This document shows positions 1 through 9,300 of a stretch of DNA of 64,000 nt, piece by piece. This stretch comes from Echinicola marina (GTDB lineage: Bacteria; Bacteroidota; Bacteroidia; Cytophagales; Cyclobacteriaceae): assembly GCF_020463795.1 (NCBI RefSeq), contig NZ_CP080025.1, forward strand, positions 1,615,001 through 1,679,000. The letters are read 5' to 3'. The position numbers and the translations under genes were made by a program. The notes under the pieces were generated by a model. That model did not search any database. It was given only the letters and a program-made list of their open reading frames with translations, and had not been told where the DNA came from. Numbering within the stretch: position 1 is the first letter of the stretch; every line of letters starts with the position of its first letter.

Positions 1-497
1 AGGAGATCGATCCTCGAGAAGAATTGATACGGCACTTACTTGAATACAAAAAGTACAAGTCCGTGATCGGTGAGCTTTCGGATTTGGAAGCGGAAAGGAT
101 GAGCAAAGAGAAGAGGGGAAATATCGCTGCTGAGCTTAAAGAATTGAGTAAGGTAGATAATGTGGAGAGTGAAGTGCAGGATATTGATTTATATAAAATT
201 CTGAGGGTTTTTCAGCGGGTGATGGCCAAGTACTCCGCTAGAACTGATGAAACAAAACACACTGTGGTCCAATATCCCTACACCATTGACCAACAAAAAA
301 ACTTTGTTTTGGACAAGATCAGCTTCAAGAAGCATGTGGCATTTTCTGAATTTATAGAATACAAGCCTGATAAGATATTCGTGATTTATACTTTTCTGGC
401 GATACTTGAATTATTGCAGTTATCGCTCGTAACCATTAAGCTGGGAGAAGGATTTAATAATTTTTGGGTGGAGAAAACAGAAGGAGTTCAGGTTTAG
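1..497 (+). CDS. scpA: Segregation and condensation protein A, C-terminal part
   Basis: This gene enters from the left edge of the window; the reading frame is open from base 3, so the true start lies outside. ScpA is the kleisin subunit that bridges SMC heads, together with ScpB, in the bacterial chromosome-condensation complex in the cytoplasm. The first visible residues (DPREELIRHLLEYKKYK) match the conserved central ScpA segment. The last part (KHVAFSEFI, then IYTFLAILELLQL) matches the C-terminal winged helix that binds the SMC head. About 164 residues are present. It ends six bases before the next start codon at 503, so the two genes are probably co-transcribed. Confidence 0.9.
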   Translation, partial: EIDPREELIRHLLEYKKYKSVIGELSDLEAERMSKEKRGNIAAELKELSKVDNVESEVQDIDLYKILRVFQRVMAKYSARTDETKHTVVQYPYTIDQQKNFVLDKISFKKHVAFSEFIEYKPDKIFVIYTFLAILELLQLSLVTIKLGEGFNNFWVEKTEGVQV

Positions 498-502
498 TAT
501 TT

Positions 503-1567
503 ATGAGGTTAGATAATAAAGAGATTTTCAAAACACTGAACCCCAATAAGGTCTGGATTCCTATTTTGATCGGGATTGGTATTGTTTTCCTCATGTTTTA
601 CATGGATCCATCGATCACGAAAGAGAATCTGAGCAGTGTTTTTGATGCTTCTTTATTTTCTTTGTTCATCGCTTTTTTGGTGATTTTTATGCGCGACGCA
701 GGCTATGTCTTTCGTATCAGGGAAATCACCGACAAGAAACTCACCTGGCTGCGGGCCATCTATGTCATTATATTATGGGAATTTGCCTCTGCGGTCACCC
801 CTTCGATCGTCGGAGGCACTGCGGTGGCCGTGTTTATTTTACATAAAGAGGGGATCAAGCTGGGAAAGGCCATTGCCTATGTAATGGTGACGGCCATTTT
901 GGACAATCTCTTTTTTGTCATAGGCGCGCCAATTGTCCTTTATTTTGCCCAAGGCTATATTTTTCCTGATAGTAAGGTACTTGAACTCAGGCTGGACAAT
1001 AGTCTGGGGTATATCTTTTGGGTGAGCTATTTTTTGTATGCTTTGTATTCCCTGGTGATGGCAGCAGCACTGTTTTATCGGCCAAGGGTCTTCAAATGGA
1101 TCTTGTTGAAAATATTCAGTATCAGATGGATCAGGAAGTGGAAACATAATGCCAGCGAATATGGTGATCAGATTATTGAGTCCAGCAAGGAATTGCAGGG
1201 CAAAAAGGCCAATTATTGGATAACCATTTCCCTAGCTACTGTATTTATTTGGTGTTCTCGCTATTTGATGCTGAATGCTCTGATCACCGCTTATGTGGAC
1301 ATGAGCTTTAACGAGCATATCATTGTCTTTGCCAGGCAAATTATCATGTGGATAGTGATGATGGTGTCCCCTACACCTGGAAGTAGCGGGACTGCAGAGT
1401 TTTTCTTTGCACAGTTCTTTTATGAGTTCTTGTCCAATTACACCTTTGTTACCAGTATTCTCTGGAGAATGTTTTCTTACTACCCTTATCTGCTTTTGGG
1501 AGCAGTCTTTTTGCCCAGATGGATCAGGCAGGTGTTCTTTAAGAAGAAAGAGGAAGCGGCTGAGTAA
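503..1567 (+). CDS. Flippase-like membrane protein (lysylphosphatidylglycerol synthase TM / UPF0104 family)
   Basis: A 354-residue polytopic membrane protein. I place the start at the ATG at 503, just after the scpA stop; an in-frame TTG at 464 would overlap scpA and adds no hydrophobic sequence. Several membrane segments are visible: near residues 18-35, 50-70, 90-110, 130-160, a stretch around 180-200, and more towards the end. The motif SPTPGSSGTAEFFF near residue 290 is typical of the UPF0104/YbhN family, whose members resemble the flippase domain of MprF. The substrate is not known from sequence. The protein ends in a lysine-rich cytoplasmic tail. Confidence 0.8.
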   Translation: MRLDNKEIFKTLNPNKVWIPILIGIGIVFLMFYMDPSITKENLSSVFDASLFSLFIAFLVIFMRDAGYVFRIREITDKKLTWLRAIYVIILWEFASAVTPSIVGGTAVAVFILHKEGIKLGKAIAYVMVTAILDNLFFVIGAPIVLYFAQGYIFPDSKVLELRLDNSLGYIFWVSYFLYALYSLVMAAALFYRPRVFKWILLKIFSIRWIRKWKHNASEYGDQIIESSKELQGKKANYWITISLATVFIWCSRYLMLNALITAYVDMSFNEHIIVFARQIIMWIVMMVSPTPGSSGTAEFFFAQFFYEFLSNYTFVTSILWRMFSYYPYLLLGAVFLPRWIRQVFFKKKEEAAE

Positions 1568-1860
1568 AGTTAATTCAATGTTCTTTCAAGCATGCAGAGT
1601 GTTTATAGTGCAAGATTAAGGAGGTCTTTCGTCTTCTTCGAGAAACCTTTCTGTCCTTTGCGTGTGAATTATTTCTTCTTGAAACGATATTAATTGTCTT
1701 ATCTCCTTTAATTGTTGGGAAATTTGATTCTCTCGATTAAGAATATGAGCTATGTATGCTGGGTTTCTCTTGTACCAAACAAAATAGTATGTATAGAAGA
1801 TTAATTTCTATCTGTAGCGAAAGGGGTGTGATACCACGTAGTGATAAAAAAGAAAAAACA

Positions 1861-2094
1861 ATGAAAACCCTTACCCTATTTGCTGTGTTTGCCTTTTTCC
1901 TGCTTGGCTTCCAATGCAATAATGATGAGAATCCCGCTGTATCCGATTGCATGGATCCAGATATGGTAGATCCAAGCACTGCGTGTATTGAGATATATCA
2001 ACCTGTCTGTGGTTGCGACGGTAAAACTTATTCAAATGACTGTGTGGCGAAGTCCAATGGGGTAAAAAGCTGGACTGAAGGGGCTTGTGAATAA
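1861..2094 (+). CDS. Small lipoprotein with one Kazal-type protease inhibitor domain
   Basis: A 77-residue exported protein. I chose the ATG at 1861 because it gives a clean signal peptide (MKTLTLFAVFAFFLLGF) followed by Cys19, a loose lipobox; the longer frame upstream from 1756 is not signal-like. The mature part holds one Kazal-like domain: cysteines at 30, 42, 50, 52, 61 and 76, and the PVCGCDGKTYSNDC signature. Kazal domains inhibit serine proteases by presenting a loop after the second cysteine. By alignment with ovomucoid domains (ACTLEYRPVCG) the P1 residue here is Glu44. It probably sits on the outer membrane facing the periplasm or outside. The 290 bases upstream show no other gene. 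A shared terminator follows at 2093-2126. Confidence 0.82.
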   Translation: MKTLTLFAVFAFFLLGFQCNNDENPAVSDCMDPDMVDPSTACIEIYQPVCGCDGKTYSNDCVAKSNGVKSWTEGACE

Positions 2095-2126
2095 AAAAAA
2101 CTCCCTAAGCGATTAGCCAGGGAGTT
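2093..2126. terminator. Bidirectional Rho-independent terminator between the Kazal lipoprotein and ndk
   Basis: A perfect 8-bp stem, AACTCCCT (2099-2106) with AGGGAGTT (2119-2126), has an A-run on its left side and a T-rich right side. On the minus strand it is followed by eight U, so it is strongest for ndk; on the plus strand the tail is only GTGTGTTTT. Confidence 0.8.
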
Positions 2127-2147
2127 GTGTGTTTTGTCGAAAGATCA

Positions 2148-2570
2148 TTAAAGTACTCTCTCGAATTGGCTAAAGTAGAAGTTGCCTTCGATTTCAGCAT
2201 TTTCATCAGAGTCAGAACCATGCACCGCATTGGCTTCTATTGACTTGGCAAATAATTTTCTGATTGTACCTTCAGCAGCTTCTGCTGGGTTGGTAGCACC
2301 GATCAGTTTTCTAAAGTCTTCTACTGCATTGTCCTTTTCCAAGATGGCAGCAATAATAGGTCCTGAAGACATATAAGTACATAGATCACCATAAAAAGGT
2401 CTTTCTTTGTGGACTTCATAAAATTTTCCGGCCAATTCAGCGGTTAACTGGGTAGCTTTGATGGCTACAATTTTGAATCCAGCCTCCTCGATCATTTTAA
2501 GGATTGCGCCAGCATTTCCTGCGCCAAAGGCATCAGGCTTAATCATGGTGAATGTTCTATTATTTGCCAT
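2148..2570 (-). CDS. ndk: Nucleoside diphosphate kinase
   Basis: A 140-residue cytoplasmic enzyme that moves the gamma phosphate from ATP to other nucleoside diphosphates through a phospho-histidine. The N-terminal [10 protein letters not shown] segment is family-typical. The active-site histidine is in NAVHGSD (His117), followed by the usual SDENAEIE segment. The length equals the normal bacterial form. It is a single-gene unit on the minus strand, convergent with the Kazal gene, and it ends at the terminator at 2093-2126. Confidence 0.96.
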   Translation of the reverse strand: MANNRTFTMIKPDAFGAGNAGAILKMIEEAGFKIVAIKATQLTAELAGKFYEVHKERPFYGDLCTYMSSGPIIAAILEKDNAVEDFRKLIGATNPAEAAEGTIRKLFAKSIEANAVHGSDSDENAEIEGNFYFSQFERVL

Positions 2571-2763
2571 TTTTGATTAATTGATAGTATAAGGTTTATT
2601 TTCCGCTGCAAAAATAGTGTTTTTAACGGAAAGATAGAATATGTAGAGTTAAAATCGCGTTATATGGCTCTTTTTTAGGGTTTTGTGTAAATTGGGATTT
2701 TTAAAAAATTATAATGACCTTTGCATCTTGTGTAGTATTGAAAGTGCTACTAAAATAATGTAG

Positions 2764-3804
2764 ATGCTAGAGTTAGAGTCATTTAAAAAACTACTGTCCT
2801 CGCCCAAGAAAATTGTCCTTACCACCCATCATAAACCTGATGCAGATGCATTAGGTTCATCTTTGGGAATGGGGAATTATCTCAAGAAAAAAAATCATGA
2901 GGTAACTGTGATTACTCCATCGGATTATCCGTCCTTTTTGTATTGGATGAAAGGTAATGATGAGGTATTGAATTTCGAGGACCAGGAACATCAGCAGGAG
3001 ATAACGGAGAAAGTGGCCGCTGCAGATATGATCATTTGCCTGGACTTTTCATGTTTGAAAAGGATCCATGAACTGGGTGAATTGGTCAGGGCTTCCAAAG
3101 CTGTCAAAGTCAATATTGATCACCATTTGGATCCGGAGGATTTTGCGGACTTTAGGTACTGGAGTACCGAAGCTGCAGCCACCTGTGAGCTGGTATATGA
3201 TCTTATCGTTAAATTGGGAGAAAAAGACCTGATCGACAGTGATATTGCAGATTGTCTTTATTCGGGCATAATGACCGATACCGGCGGTTTTCGCCATCCC
3301 AATACCACCAAGCATGTACACTGTGTGACTGCTGAGCTGATAGGCCTAGGTGCAGATAATGCAAAAATTTCCCGCCTGATTTATGATACAAATTCCGTAA
3401 ACCGTCTTAAATTTATAGGTTTTGCTTTAAGTAGGAGATTGGTGATTCATACGGGATTGAATACTGCGTATTTTTGGATCAGTAAAAGGGATTTGAAAAA
3501 ATACGATTCTCGTACCGGAGATACGGAAGGATTGGTTAATTATGCACTTTCCTTGGATGGTGTCAAAATAGCGGCCATGTTTACCGAGAGGAAAGATGGG
3601 GTGAAGATTTCTTTCAGGTCCACAGAGGATGTCGCGGTCAACCAGTTTGCCGCGAAATACTTTGATGGAGGTGGACATAAAAATGCTGCGGGAGGAAAAT
3701 CCGATTTATCCTTGAAGGAGACCATAGAAAAGTTTGAAAAATTAATAAAAGATAATCAACAAAGATTGTTAAATCAACTAGAATTAGTCAATGAAAAACA
3801 TTAA
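2764..3804 (+). CDS. nrnA: DHH-family phosphoesterase, NrnA-like (oligoribonuclease / pAp phosphatase)
   Basis: A 346-residue DHH/DHHA1 protein. The N-terminal domain has the metal-binding DADALGS motif (from Asp26) and the DHH signature at residues 119-121. The C-terminal DHHA1 domain carries GGGHKNAAGG near residue 303. Proteins of this form degrade very short RNA oligonucleotides and dephosphorylate 3'-phosphoadenosine 5'-phosphate, which links them to RNA turnover and sulfur metabolism. The next gene starts 14 bases inside the end of this one, so it heads an operon with three FKBP lipoproteins. The symbol is given by family; pAp versus nanoRNA preference cannot be read from sequence. Confidence 0.88.
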   Translation: MLELESFKKLLSSPKKIVLTTHHKPDADALGSSLGMGNYLKKKNHEVTVITPSDYPSFLYWMKGNDEVLNFEDQEHQQEITEKVAAADMIICLDFSCLKRIHELGELVRASKAVKVNIDHHLDPEDFADFRYWSTEAAATCELVYDLIVKLGEKDLIDSDIADCLYSGIMTDTGGFRHPNTTKHVHCVTAELIGLGADNAKISRLIYDTNSVNRLKFIGFALSRRLVIHTGLNTAYFWISKRDLKKYDSRTGDTEGLVNYALSLDGVKIAAMFTERKDGVKISFRSTEDVAVNQFAAKYFDGGGHKNAAGGKSDLSLKETIEKFEKLIKDNQQRLLNQLELVNEKH

Positions 3805-4735
3805 AAGCATGATGTTGTCAGCCAGTGTGTTGGCATTGTCCTTAGGGATTGTTTCTTGTAATAAGACAAAAACAACAGAAGATGGTACCGAGTATACCTA
3901 TCTTGAAGAAGGTTCCGAAAAGCCTGAAAATGGTCAGTTTGTGATCTATGAATTCACGGCAAGAAATGCCAAGGACTCTGTATTTCTTTCTAGCATAGAA
4001 AATGGTGCACCGGCATATATGATGCACAATGATTCCATCAAAAGGTACGATACTACCAAAGTAAGACCTGCTATTGACGAGATTTTTTCAAACCTTAAAA
4101 AAGGCGATAGCATCCAGTTCACTGCTGCTGCGTCTAAAATTTTTGGTGAAATGAACACCCCTCCTTTCTTGACGCCTGAAGAGAATATTACCTTGAATAT
4201 CGGTGTTACGGATATTTTGGATGAATCCGAAATGGAAGGTTTTATGGCCAAGGTACAAGAGAAGCAACGCGCCAAGCAAGAAGAGGCAGCAGAAGCTCAA
4301 TTGGCCACTGATATCAAAATGATCCAAGACTATATGGCCGAGAATGATCTGAATGCCACTAAAACGGAATCTGGCCTTTTCTATATAATCGAGGAAGAGG
4401 GTGATGGTGAAGCTGTGGAAGAAGGAAATACGGTTTCTGTGAACTATACAGGTTATGTCTTGGATGGTACCATCTTCGATACCAGTGTGGAGGAAGTAGC
4501 TAAGGAAAATGAAATCTTTAACGAAAATCGTCCCTACGAACCATTTAATGTGATGGTGGGCCAAGGTCGTGTGATTCCTGGTTGGGATGAAGGCTTGCAG
4601 TTGCTTAAAGGTGGTAGCAAGGCCAAGTTGTTGATCCCTTCTACTTTGGCCTATGGCCCAAGACAAGCTGGTGAGGTGATTAAGCCAAACTCTATCTTGG
4701 TTTTTGACGTAGAAGTACTTGATGTTCAGAAATAA
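3791..4735 (+). CDS. FKBP-type peptidyl-prolyl isomerase lipoprotein (first of three)
   Basis: A 314-residue lipoprotein with a signal peptide ending at the lipobox IVSC. Residues about 50-155 look like a degenerate FKBP-like domain (NAKDSVFLSSI, then LKKGDSIQF). A charged linker follows, and residues about 190-314 form a canonical FKBP domain. The pocket residues aligned to FKBP12 are kept here: Tyr in NYTGY, Phe-Asp in IFDTS, the VIPGW tryptophan, the tyrosine of LAYG and the final hydrophobic strand. It should be an active prolyl isomerase facing the periplasm, assisting folding of exported proteins; some Bacteroidota homologues (GldI) are tied to gliding motility, but that role is only a possibility here. 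The start overlaps the nrnA-like gene by 14 bases. Confidence 0.88.
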   Translation: MKNIKSMMLSASVLALSLGIVSCNKTKTTEDGTEYTYLEEGSEKPENGQFVIYEFTARNAKDSVFLSSIENGAPAYMMHNDSIKRYDTTKVRPAIDEIFSNLKKGDSIQFTAAASKIFGEMNTPPFLTPEENITLNIGVTDILDESEMEGFMAKVQEKQRAKQEEAAEAQLATDIKMIQDYMAENDLNATKTESGLFYIIEEEGDGEAVEEGNTVSVNYTGYVLDGTIFDTSVEEVAKENEIFNENRPYEPFNVMVGQGRVIPGWDEGLQLLKGGSKAKLLIPSTLAYGPRQAGEVIKPNSILVFDVEVLDVQK

Positions 4736-4739
4736 ACCA

Positions 4740-5309
4740 ATGAATAGTATCAAAGTGATTTTGTCAGCACTCCTGATTTCAGGGGTGCTGACTTCTTGTT
4801 TGGAGGAACAGGAAACGCCGCAAGAAATTTACCAGCGTGATCTGGAAAGGATCGATGAGTATATTGCTACCACGGACTATCCATATTTAGAGATGGATCA
4901 GGATGCAAATTCAGGTATAGTGATTTTGTGGGAGTATAAGTCTTATTCAGGTGTCAAGGCAGAGGAGGCTGATACCCTTCATGTAGACTACACTGGAATG
5001 CTGTTAGATGGAAGTGTTTTTGATACTTCCGATGAGGATATTGCCAGGGATAACCGGATTTATAATTCTGACAGAGAATATGCTCCCTTGGTAGTTAAGT
5101 ACTTGTATACCTCACTGATTCAAGGCTTTTATTTTGGACTTTCGAAGATGGAAGAAGGTGATAAGGCAAGAATCATTATGCCGTCTATATTTGGCTATGG
5201 AAATAGTGAGCAAGCAGGTAGAATTCCGGCTAATTCTGTATTGGTATTTGACTTGGACCTGAAAGAAGTGGATAAGGATGATGAAGATGACAGTGAAACG
5301 ACAGAATAA
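4740..5309 (+). CDS. Divergent FKBP-type lipoprotein (second of three)
   Basis: A 189-residue lipoprotein. The ATG at 4740 is chosen over an in-frame ATG at 4719 because 4719 lies inside the previous gene and 4740 gives a clean signal peptide with lipobox LTSC. One FKBP domain fills residues about 80-180: VDYTGMLLDGSVFDTS, then LIQGF, then FGYGNS, and a last strand SVLVFDL. The tryptophan that floors the FKBP pocket is replaced by phenylalanine (LIQGF instead of V-I-x-G-W). It has no second domain, and ends in an acidic tail. It follows its neighbour by four bases, in the same operon. Confidence 0.83.
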   Translation: MNSIKVILSALLISGVLTSCLEEQETPQEIYQRDLERIDEYIATTDYPYLEMDQDANSGIVILWEYKSYSGVKAEEADTLHVDYTGMLLDGSVFDTSDEDIARDNRIYNSDREYAPLVVKYLYTSLIQGFYFGLSKMEEGDKARIIMPSIFGYGNSEQAGRIPANSVLVFDLDLKEVDKDDEDDSETTE

Positions 5310-5310
5310 T

Positions 5311-5856
5311 ATGAAAAAGTATATTTTAGGATTTTTGGGTCTAGTATTGCTTGCAGGTATGATTTCTTGTGAGCCTAATAATCCCTATAATATTGGGCCT
5401 ACTTATGATGCGGAGAAGTATTTAAAGATTGATAGTGTAAAGATAGCCGAATATTTAGAGGTTGCGGAAATAGACAGTCTTTATAGAATTCATGACCCAA
5501 GTGGGGTGGTAATTATTGTTCAAGAAGAAGGCGAAGGTTCTCGTCCTGAATATGGTAATCAGATATACACTGATTATGTGGGAATGCTTACTGACGACAC
5601 TGTTTTTGACACCAATATACAGTCTGTTGCTGAAGACAATGGCCTACATGAAGAAGGAGATGTTTATAGACCGCTTAGCTTTGAATTAGGATCAGGAGTT
5701 GTACAAGGCTTTTCATTAGGTTTTAGAAGGCTGAGAAGTGGATCCAAGGCAGTGTTGGTGATTCCTTCTCCATATGGATACCAAAGTCAAGAAAGAGAAA
5801 GGATACCAGAAAATTCAGTATTGGTATTCGAAGTGGACTTTCTGGGAATGGATTAA
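5311..5856 (+). CDS. Divergent FKBP-type lipoprotein (third of three)
   Basis: A 181-residue lipoprotein starting at the ATG at 5311, directly after the stop of the second FKBP gene. The signal peptide ends at the lipobox MISC. The FKBP domain covers residues about 75-180: the NYTGY equivalent is TDYVGML, then VFDTN, VVQGF, YGYQS and SVLVFEVDF. As in the second protein, phenylalanine replaces the pocket tryptophan. Isomerase activity may be reduced or substrate range changed; a binding role is also possible. The operon ends at the terminator at 5880-5907. Confidence 0.82.
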   Translation: MKKYILGFLGLVLLAGMISCEPNNPYNIGPTYDAEKYLKIDSVKIAEYLEVAEIDSLYRIHDPSGVVIIVQEEGEGSRPEYGNQIYTDYVGMLTDDTVFDTNIQSVAEDNGLHEEGDVYRPLSFELGSGVVQGFSLGFRRLRSGSKAVLVIPSPYGYQSQERERIPENSVLVFEVDFLGMD

Positions 5857-5879
5857 TCCAAAAGAAAGATATGATTTGA

Positions 5880-5907
5880 GCGTAATGAAAACCATTACGC
5901 TTTTTTT
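5880..5907 (+). terminator. Rho-independent terminator of the nrnA-FKBP operon
   Basis: A perfect 8-bp stem, GCGTAATG (5880-5887) with CATTACGC (5893-5900), a 5-base loop, and seven T directly after the stem. Confidence 0.9.
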
Positions 5908-6266
5908 GTGCCTGTATATTTTTCTTTTACGAAGTTCGCTATTTGATTATTATCCACGGAATGTGCAACTGGAAACAAAGGAAGTATTTTATTGCTTTTG
6001 CTTTTTCAAATTATTATAGCTTAAAACCACTTGAACCCGTGCCTCATTTTTTCAGATTATCTGGGTACAGCCCTTTATACAATATATAAAAATGATACGC
6101 ACAGATTTGTCTTGAACGGATATCCTTATCTGTGTTTATCTTTATCCATCTGTGGTCAAAAAATAAAGGATAATAAATAGCGCATATCTAACTAAAATAT
6201 TCTGGTCTCCCGAATTTTCCACTTAGCCCGCTTTGATACGTCTTTTAGTCTCGCTTAGATGATGAT
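5908..6266. other. Gene-free stretch between two terminators, with a dispersed-repeat-like segment
   Basis: No convincing gene in either direction. The segment at 6127-6160 contains GTGTTTATC and ATCTGTGGTCAA, which recur in inverted orientation at 21306-21333. This suggests a decayed dispersed repeat. I see no promoter or structured RNA here. Confidence 0.5.
6127..6160 (+). repeat. Degenerate dispersed repeat, copy 1
   Basis: The segment reads TCTGTGTTTATC, a short A/T spacer, then ATCTGTGGTCAA. The reverse complement of 21306-21333 gives nearly the same string with a two-base shorter spacer. Both copies lie in gene-free DNA next to terminators. Confidence 0.45.
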
Positions 6267-6304
6267 CAAAAAAAATGTCATCCGCTGGTGGCAGATGACA
6301 TTTT
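6267..6304 (-). terminator. Rho-independent terminator of guaB
   Basis: A perfect 11-bp stem, AAAATGTCATC (6272-6282) with GATGACATTTT (6294-6304). Read on the minus strand it is followed by a run of T. It lies 23 bases beyond the guaB stop. Confidence 0.88.
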
Positions 6305-6326
6305 AAATATAAATATGTGTTGGATA

Positions 6327-7826
<1,500 letters not shown>

Positions 7827-7838
7827 CTATTTGCCCGT

Positions 7839-7870
7839 CAAAGATACAAACAATTTTGAATGTGAATCAA
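7839..7870 (-). promoter_or_regulatory. Bacteroidota-type promoter of guaB
   Basis: On the minus strand, a perfect TAnnTTTG box (TATCTTTG, 7846 to 7839) lies 21 bases downstream of a TTG element (7870-7868). Expected transcription start is near 7833, giving a leader of roughly 28 bases before the guaB ATG. Confidence 0.65.
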
Positions 7871-8010
7871 TGATAGCTAAAAAATAATTTAATATTTCGT
7901 GAATAAATTACGTCTTCAAGGAATAATCTTTGGAAACCAAAAAATAAGAGATAAAGGTTAATCGCAGGAAAATCACTCTCAAATAGTTTAATTCCCCTGC
8001 GATGCCAAAT

Positions 8011-9198
8011 TTACTTTCGTTGTAGTTTGGCTATATAAAATCCATCGAATCCACTTTCGTGGGCAAGAACTTTTTGATCTTCAATGAGTTCGAATTTTTT
8101 TCCTTTTTCACTTTTTAGGAACCGATCGACTTGCATTTGGTTTTCAGAAGGGAAAATGCTGCAGGTAGCATAAACCATCATGCCGCCAGACTTGACCATA
8201 TTGCAGTATCCTTGAAGTATTTCCTGTTGGATTTTGCGGACATTATTAATCGACTCCTTGGATATTTTCCATTTGGTGTCAGGGTTTCTTCTTAAAACTC
8301 CCATTCCAGAACATGGTACATCCAGTAATAGCCTATCGGCAGATTCACTCAGTCGCTTGATGGTCTTGCTGCCATCAATGGTTTTGGTTTCAATAATACT
8401 GATGCCGTTCCTTCTCGCCCTGAGCTTGGTATTTTTCAATTTCCAGTCTTCTACATCCATGGATAGTACGCGCCCTTTGTTTTCCATTAGGGTCGCCAGA
8501 TGCAGGGATTTTCCGCCTGCTCCTGCGCAGGCATCTATTACCCTCATGCCGGGTTGTACATCCAGTGCAGCAGCAACGAGTTGAGAAGAAGCGTCTTGCA
8601 CCTCGAAAAGGCCTTCCTTAAATGCGGGGTGTCGAAAGATGTTTTGCCTTTTGGCCAATACCAAAGCGTCTTTATAGCCTTTTGGAGCAAAGGTTTCAAT
8701 GTCATCTTCCTTGAAGCGATTCATCAGGTCTTCCTTGCTGGTTTTAAGACTGTTTACCCGGATAACCACTTGGGCCTGTTCATTGAGAGCGTCTATCTCC
8801 TTGTCCCACTTTTCTCCTAATAGCTCTTCGCCCATTTCGTCCATCCAATCTGGGATAGATTGTAATATGGCCCGGCTGTCTATGCATTCGTAGCGCTCTT
8901 TGATGTTTTTGGCATCGATCCCTTCGAATTCTCTCCAAGGGGGTAATTCGTTGCCTTGCATCAGCCAGTAAGTGGCAAATAAATGAAAAAGATCATCAGA
9001 TGGGCTCACTTCGTTGATCAAGCGCCACCAACGGACCATTTCATAGGCGGATTCAGCGATAAACCCTCGATCCCTTGAGCCCCATTTAGGGTTGGACTTC
9101 AAGGTTCTTTCGATGACCTTATCGGCATATTGTTGTTCGTTGAATATTTGGTCGATGGCATTGACTACCCCGTAAACGGTGTTGGAATGAAGCCTCAT
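8011..9198 (-). CDS. 16S rRNA m5C methyltransferase, RsmB/RsmF-like (NOL1/NOP2/Sun family)
   Basis: A 395-residue SAM-dependent cytosine-C5 RNA methyltransferase. I start it at the ATG at 9198, because an in-frame TTG at 9225 overlaps a strong promoter box at 9223-9230. The N-terminal about 130 residues form an RNA-binding NusB-like region. The catalytic domain shows the SAM site VIDACAGAGGKSLHLA, the DVPCSGMG motif and the YATCSIFPSENQ motif; the two cysteines act in release and in nucleophilic attack. It is a single-gene unit, downstream of the hmgA gene but with its own promoter. Whether the target matches that of RsmB or another site is not decidable. Confidence 0.88.
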   Translation of the reverse strand: MRLHSNTVYGVVNAIDQIFNEQQYADKVIERTLKSNPKWGSRDRGFIAESAYEMVRWWRLINEVSPSDDLFHLFATYWLMQGNELPPWREFEGIDAKNIKERYECIDSRAILQSIPDWMDEMGEELLGEKWDKEIDALNEQAQVVIRVNSLKTSKEDLMNRFKEDDIETFAPKGYKDALVLAKRQNIFRHPAFKEGLFEVQDASSQLVAAALDVQPGMRVIDACAGAGGKSLHLATLMENKGRVLSMDVEDWKLKNTKLRARRNGISIIETKTIDGSKTIKRLSESADRLLLDVPCSGMGVLRRNPDTKWKISKESINNVRKIQQEILQGYCNMVKSGGMMVYATCSIFPSENQMQVDRFLKSEKGKKFELIEDQKVLAHESGFDGFYIAKLQRK

Positions 9199-9222
9199 GT
9201 GATATTGGTTGATTTTGAGCTG

Positions 9223-9230
9223 CAAAGATA
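9223..9230 (-). promoter_or_regulatory. Promoter -7 box of the rRNA methyltransferase gene
   Basis: A perfect TAnnTTTG box (TATCTTTG on the minus strand). It places transcription start near 9217, about 20 bases before the ATG at 9198, and argues against a start at 9225. No clear -33 TTTG was found at the usual distance. Confidence 0.5.
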
Positions 9231-9300
9231 CAGAAATAAGCGCAGGATAAAGGAGAATTGGACAATCTTATTGTTTCTTGTCCTTGGCATGATTCTGTCC

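Noticed and set aside
1756-1860. Upstream extension of the Kazal lipoprotein gene
   Set aside because: The extra 35 residues are polar and hide the signal peptide; the ATG at 1861 gives a proper export signal.
4088-4753. A 221-residue open frame on the minus strand opposite the first FKBP gene
   Set aside because: It lies entirely opposite a clear FKBP lipoprotein, has no family match or signal, and its composition follows the antisense of the coding strand.
3791-5856. Three FKBP genes as frameshifted pieces of one gene
   Set aside because: Each has its own signal peptide, lipobox and full FKBP domain, so they are separate genes.
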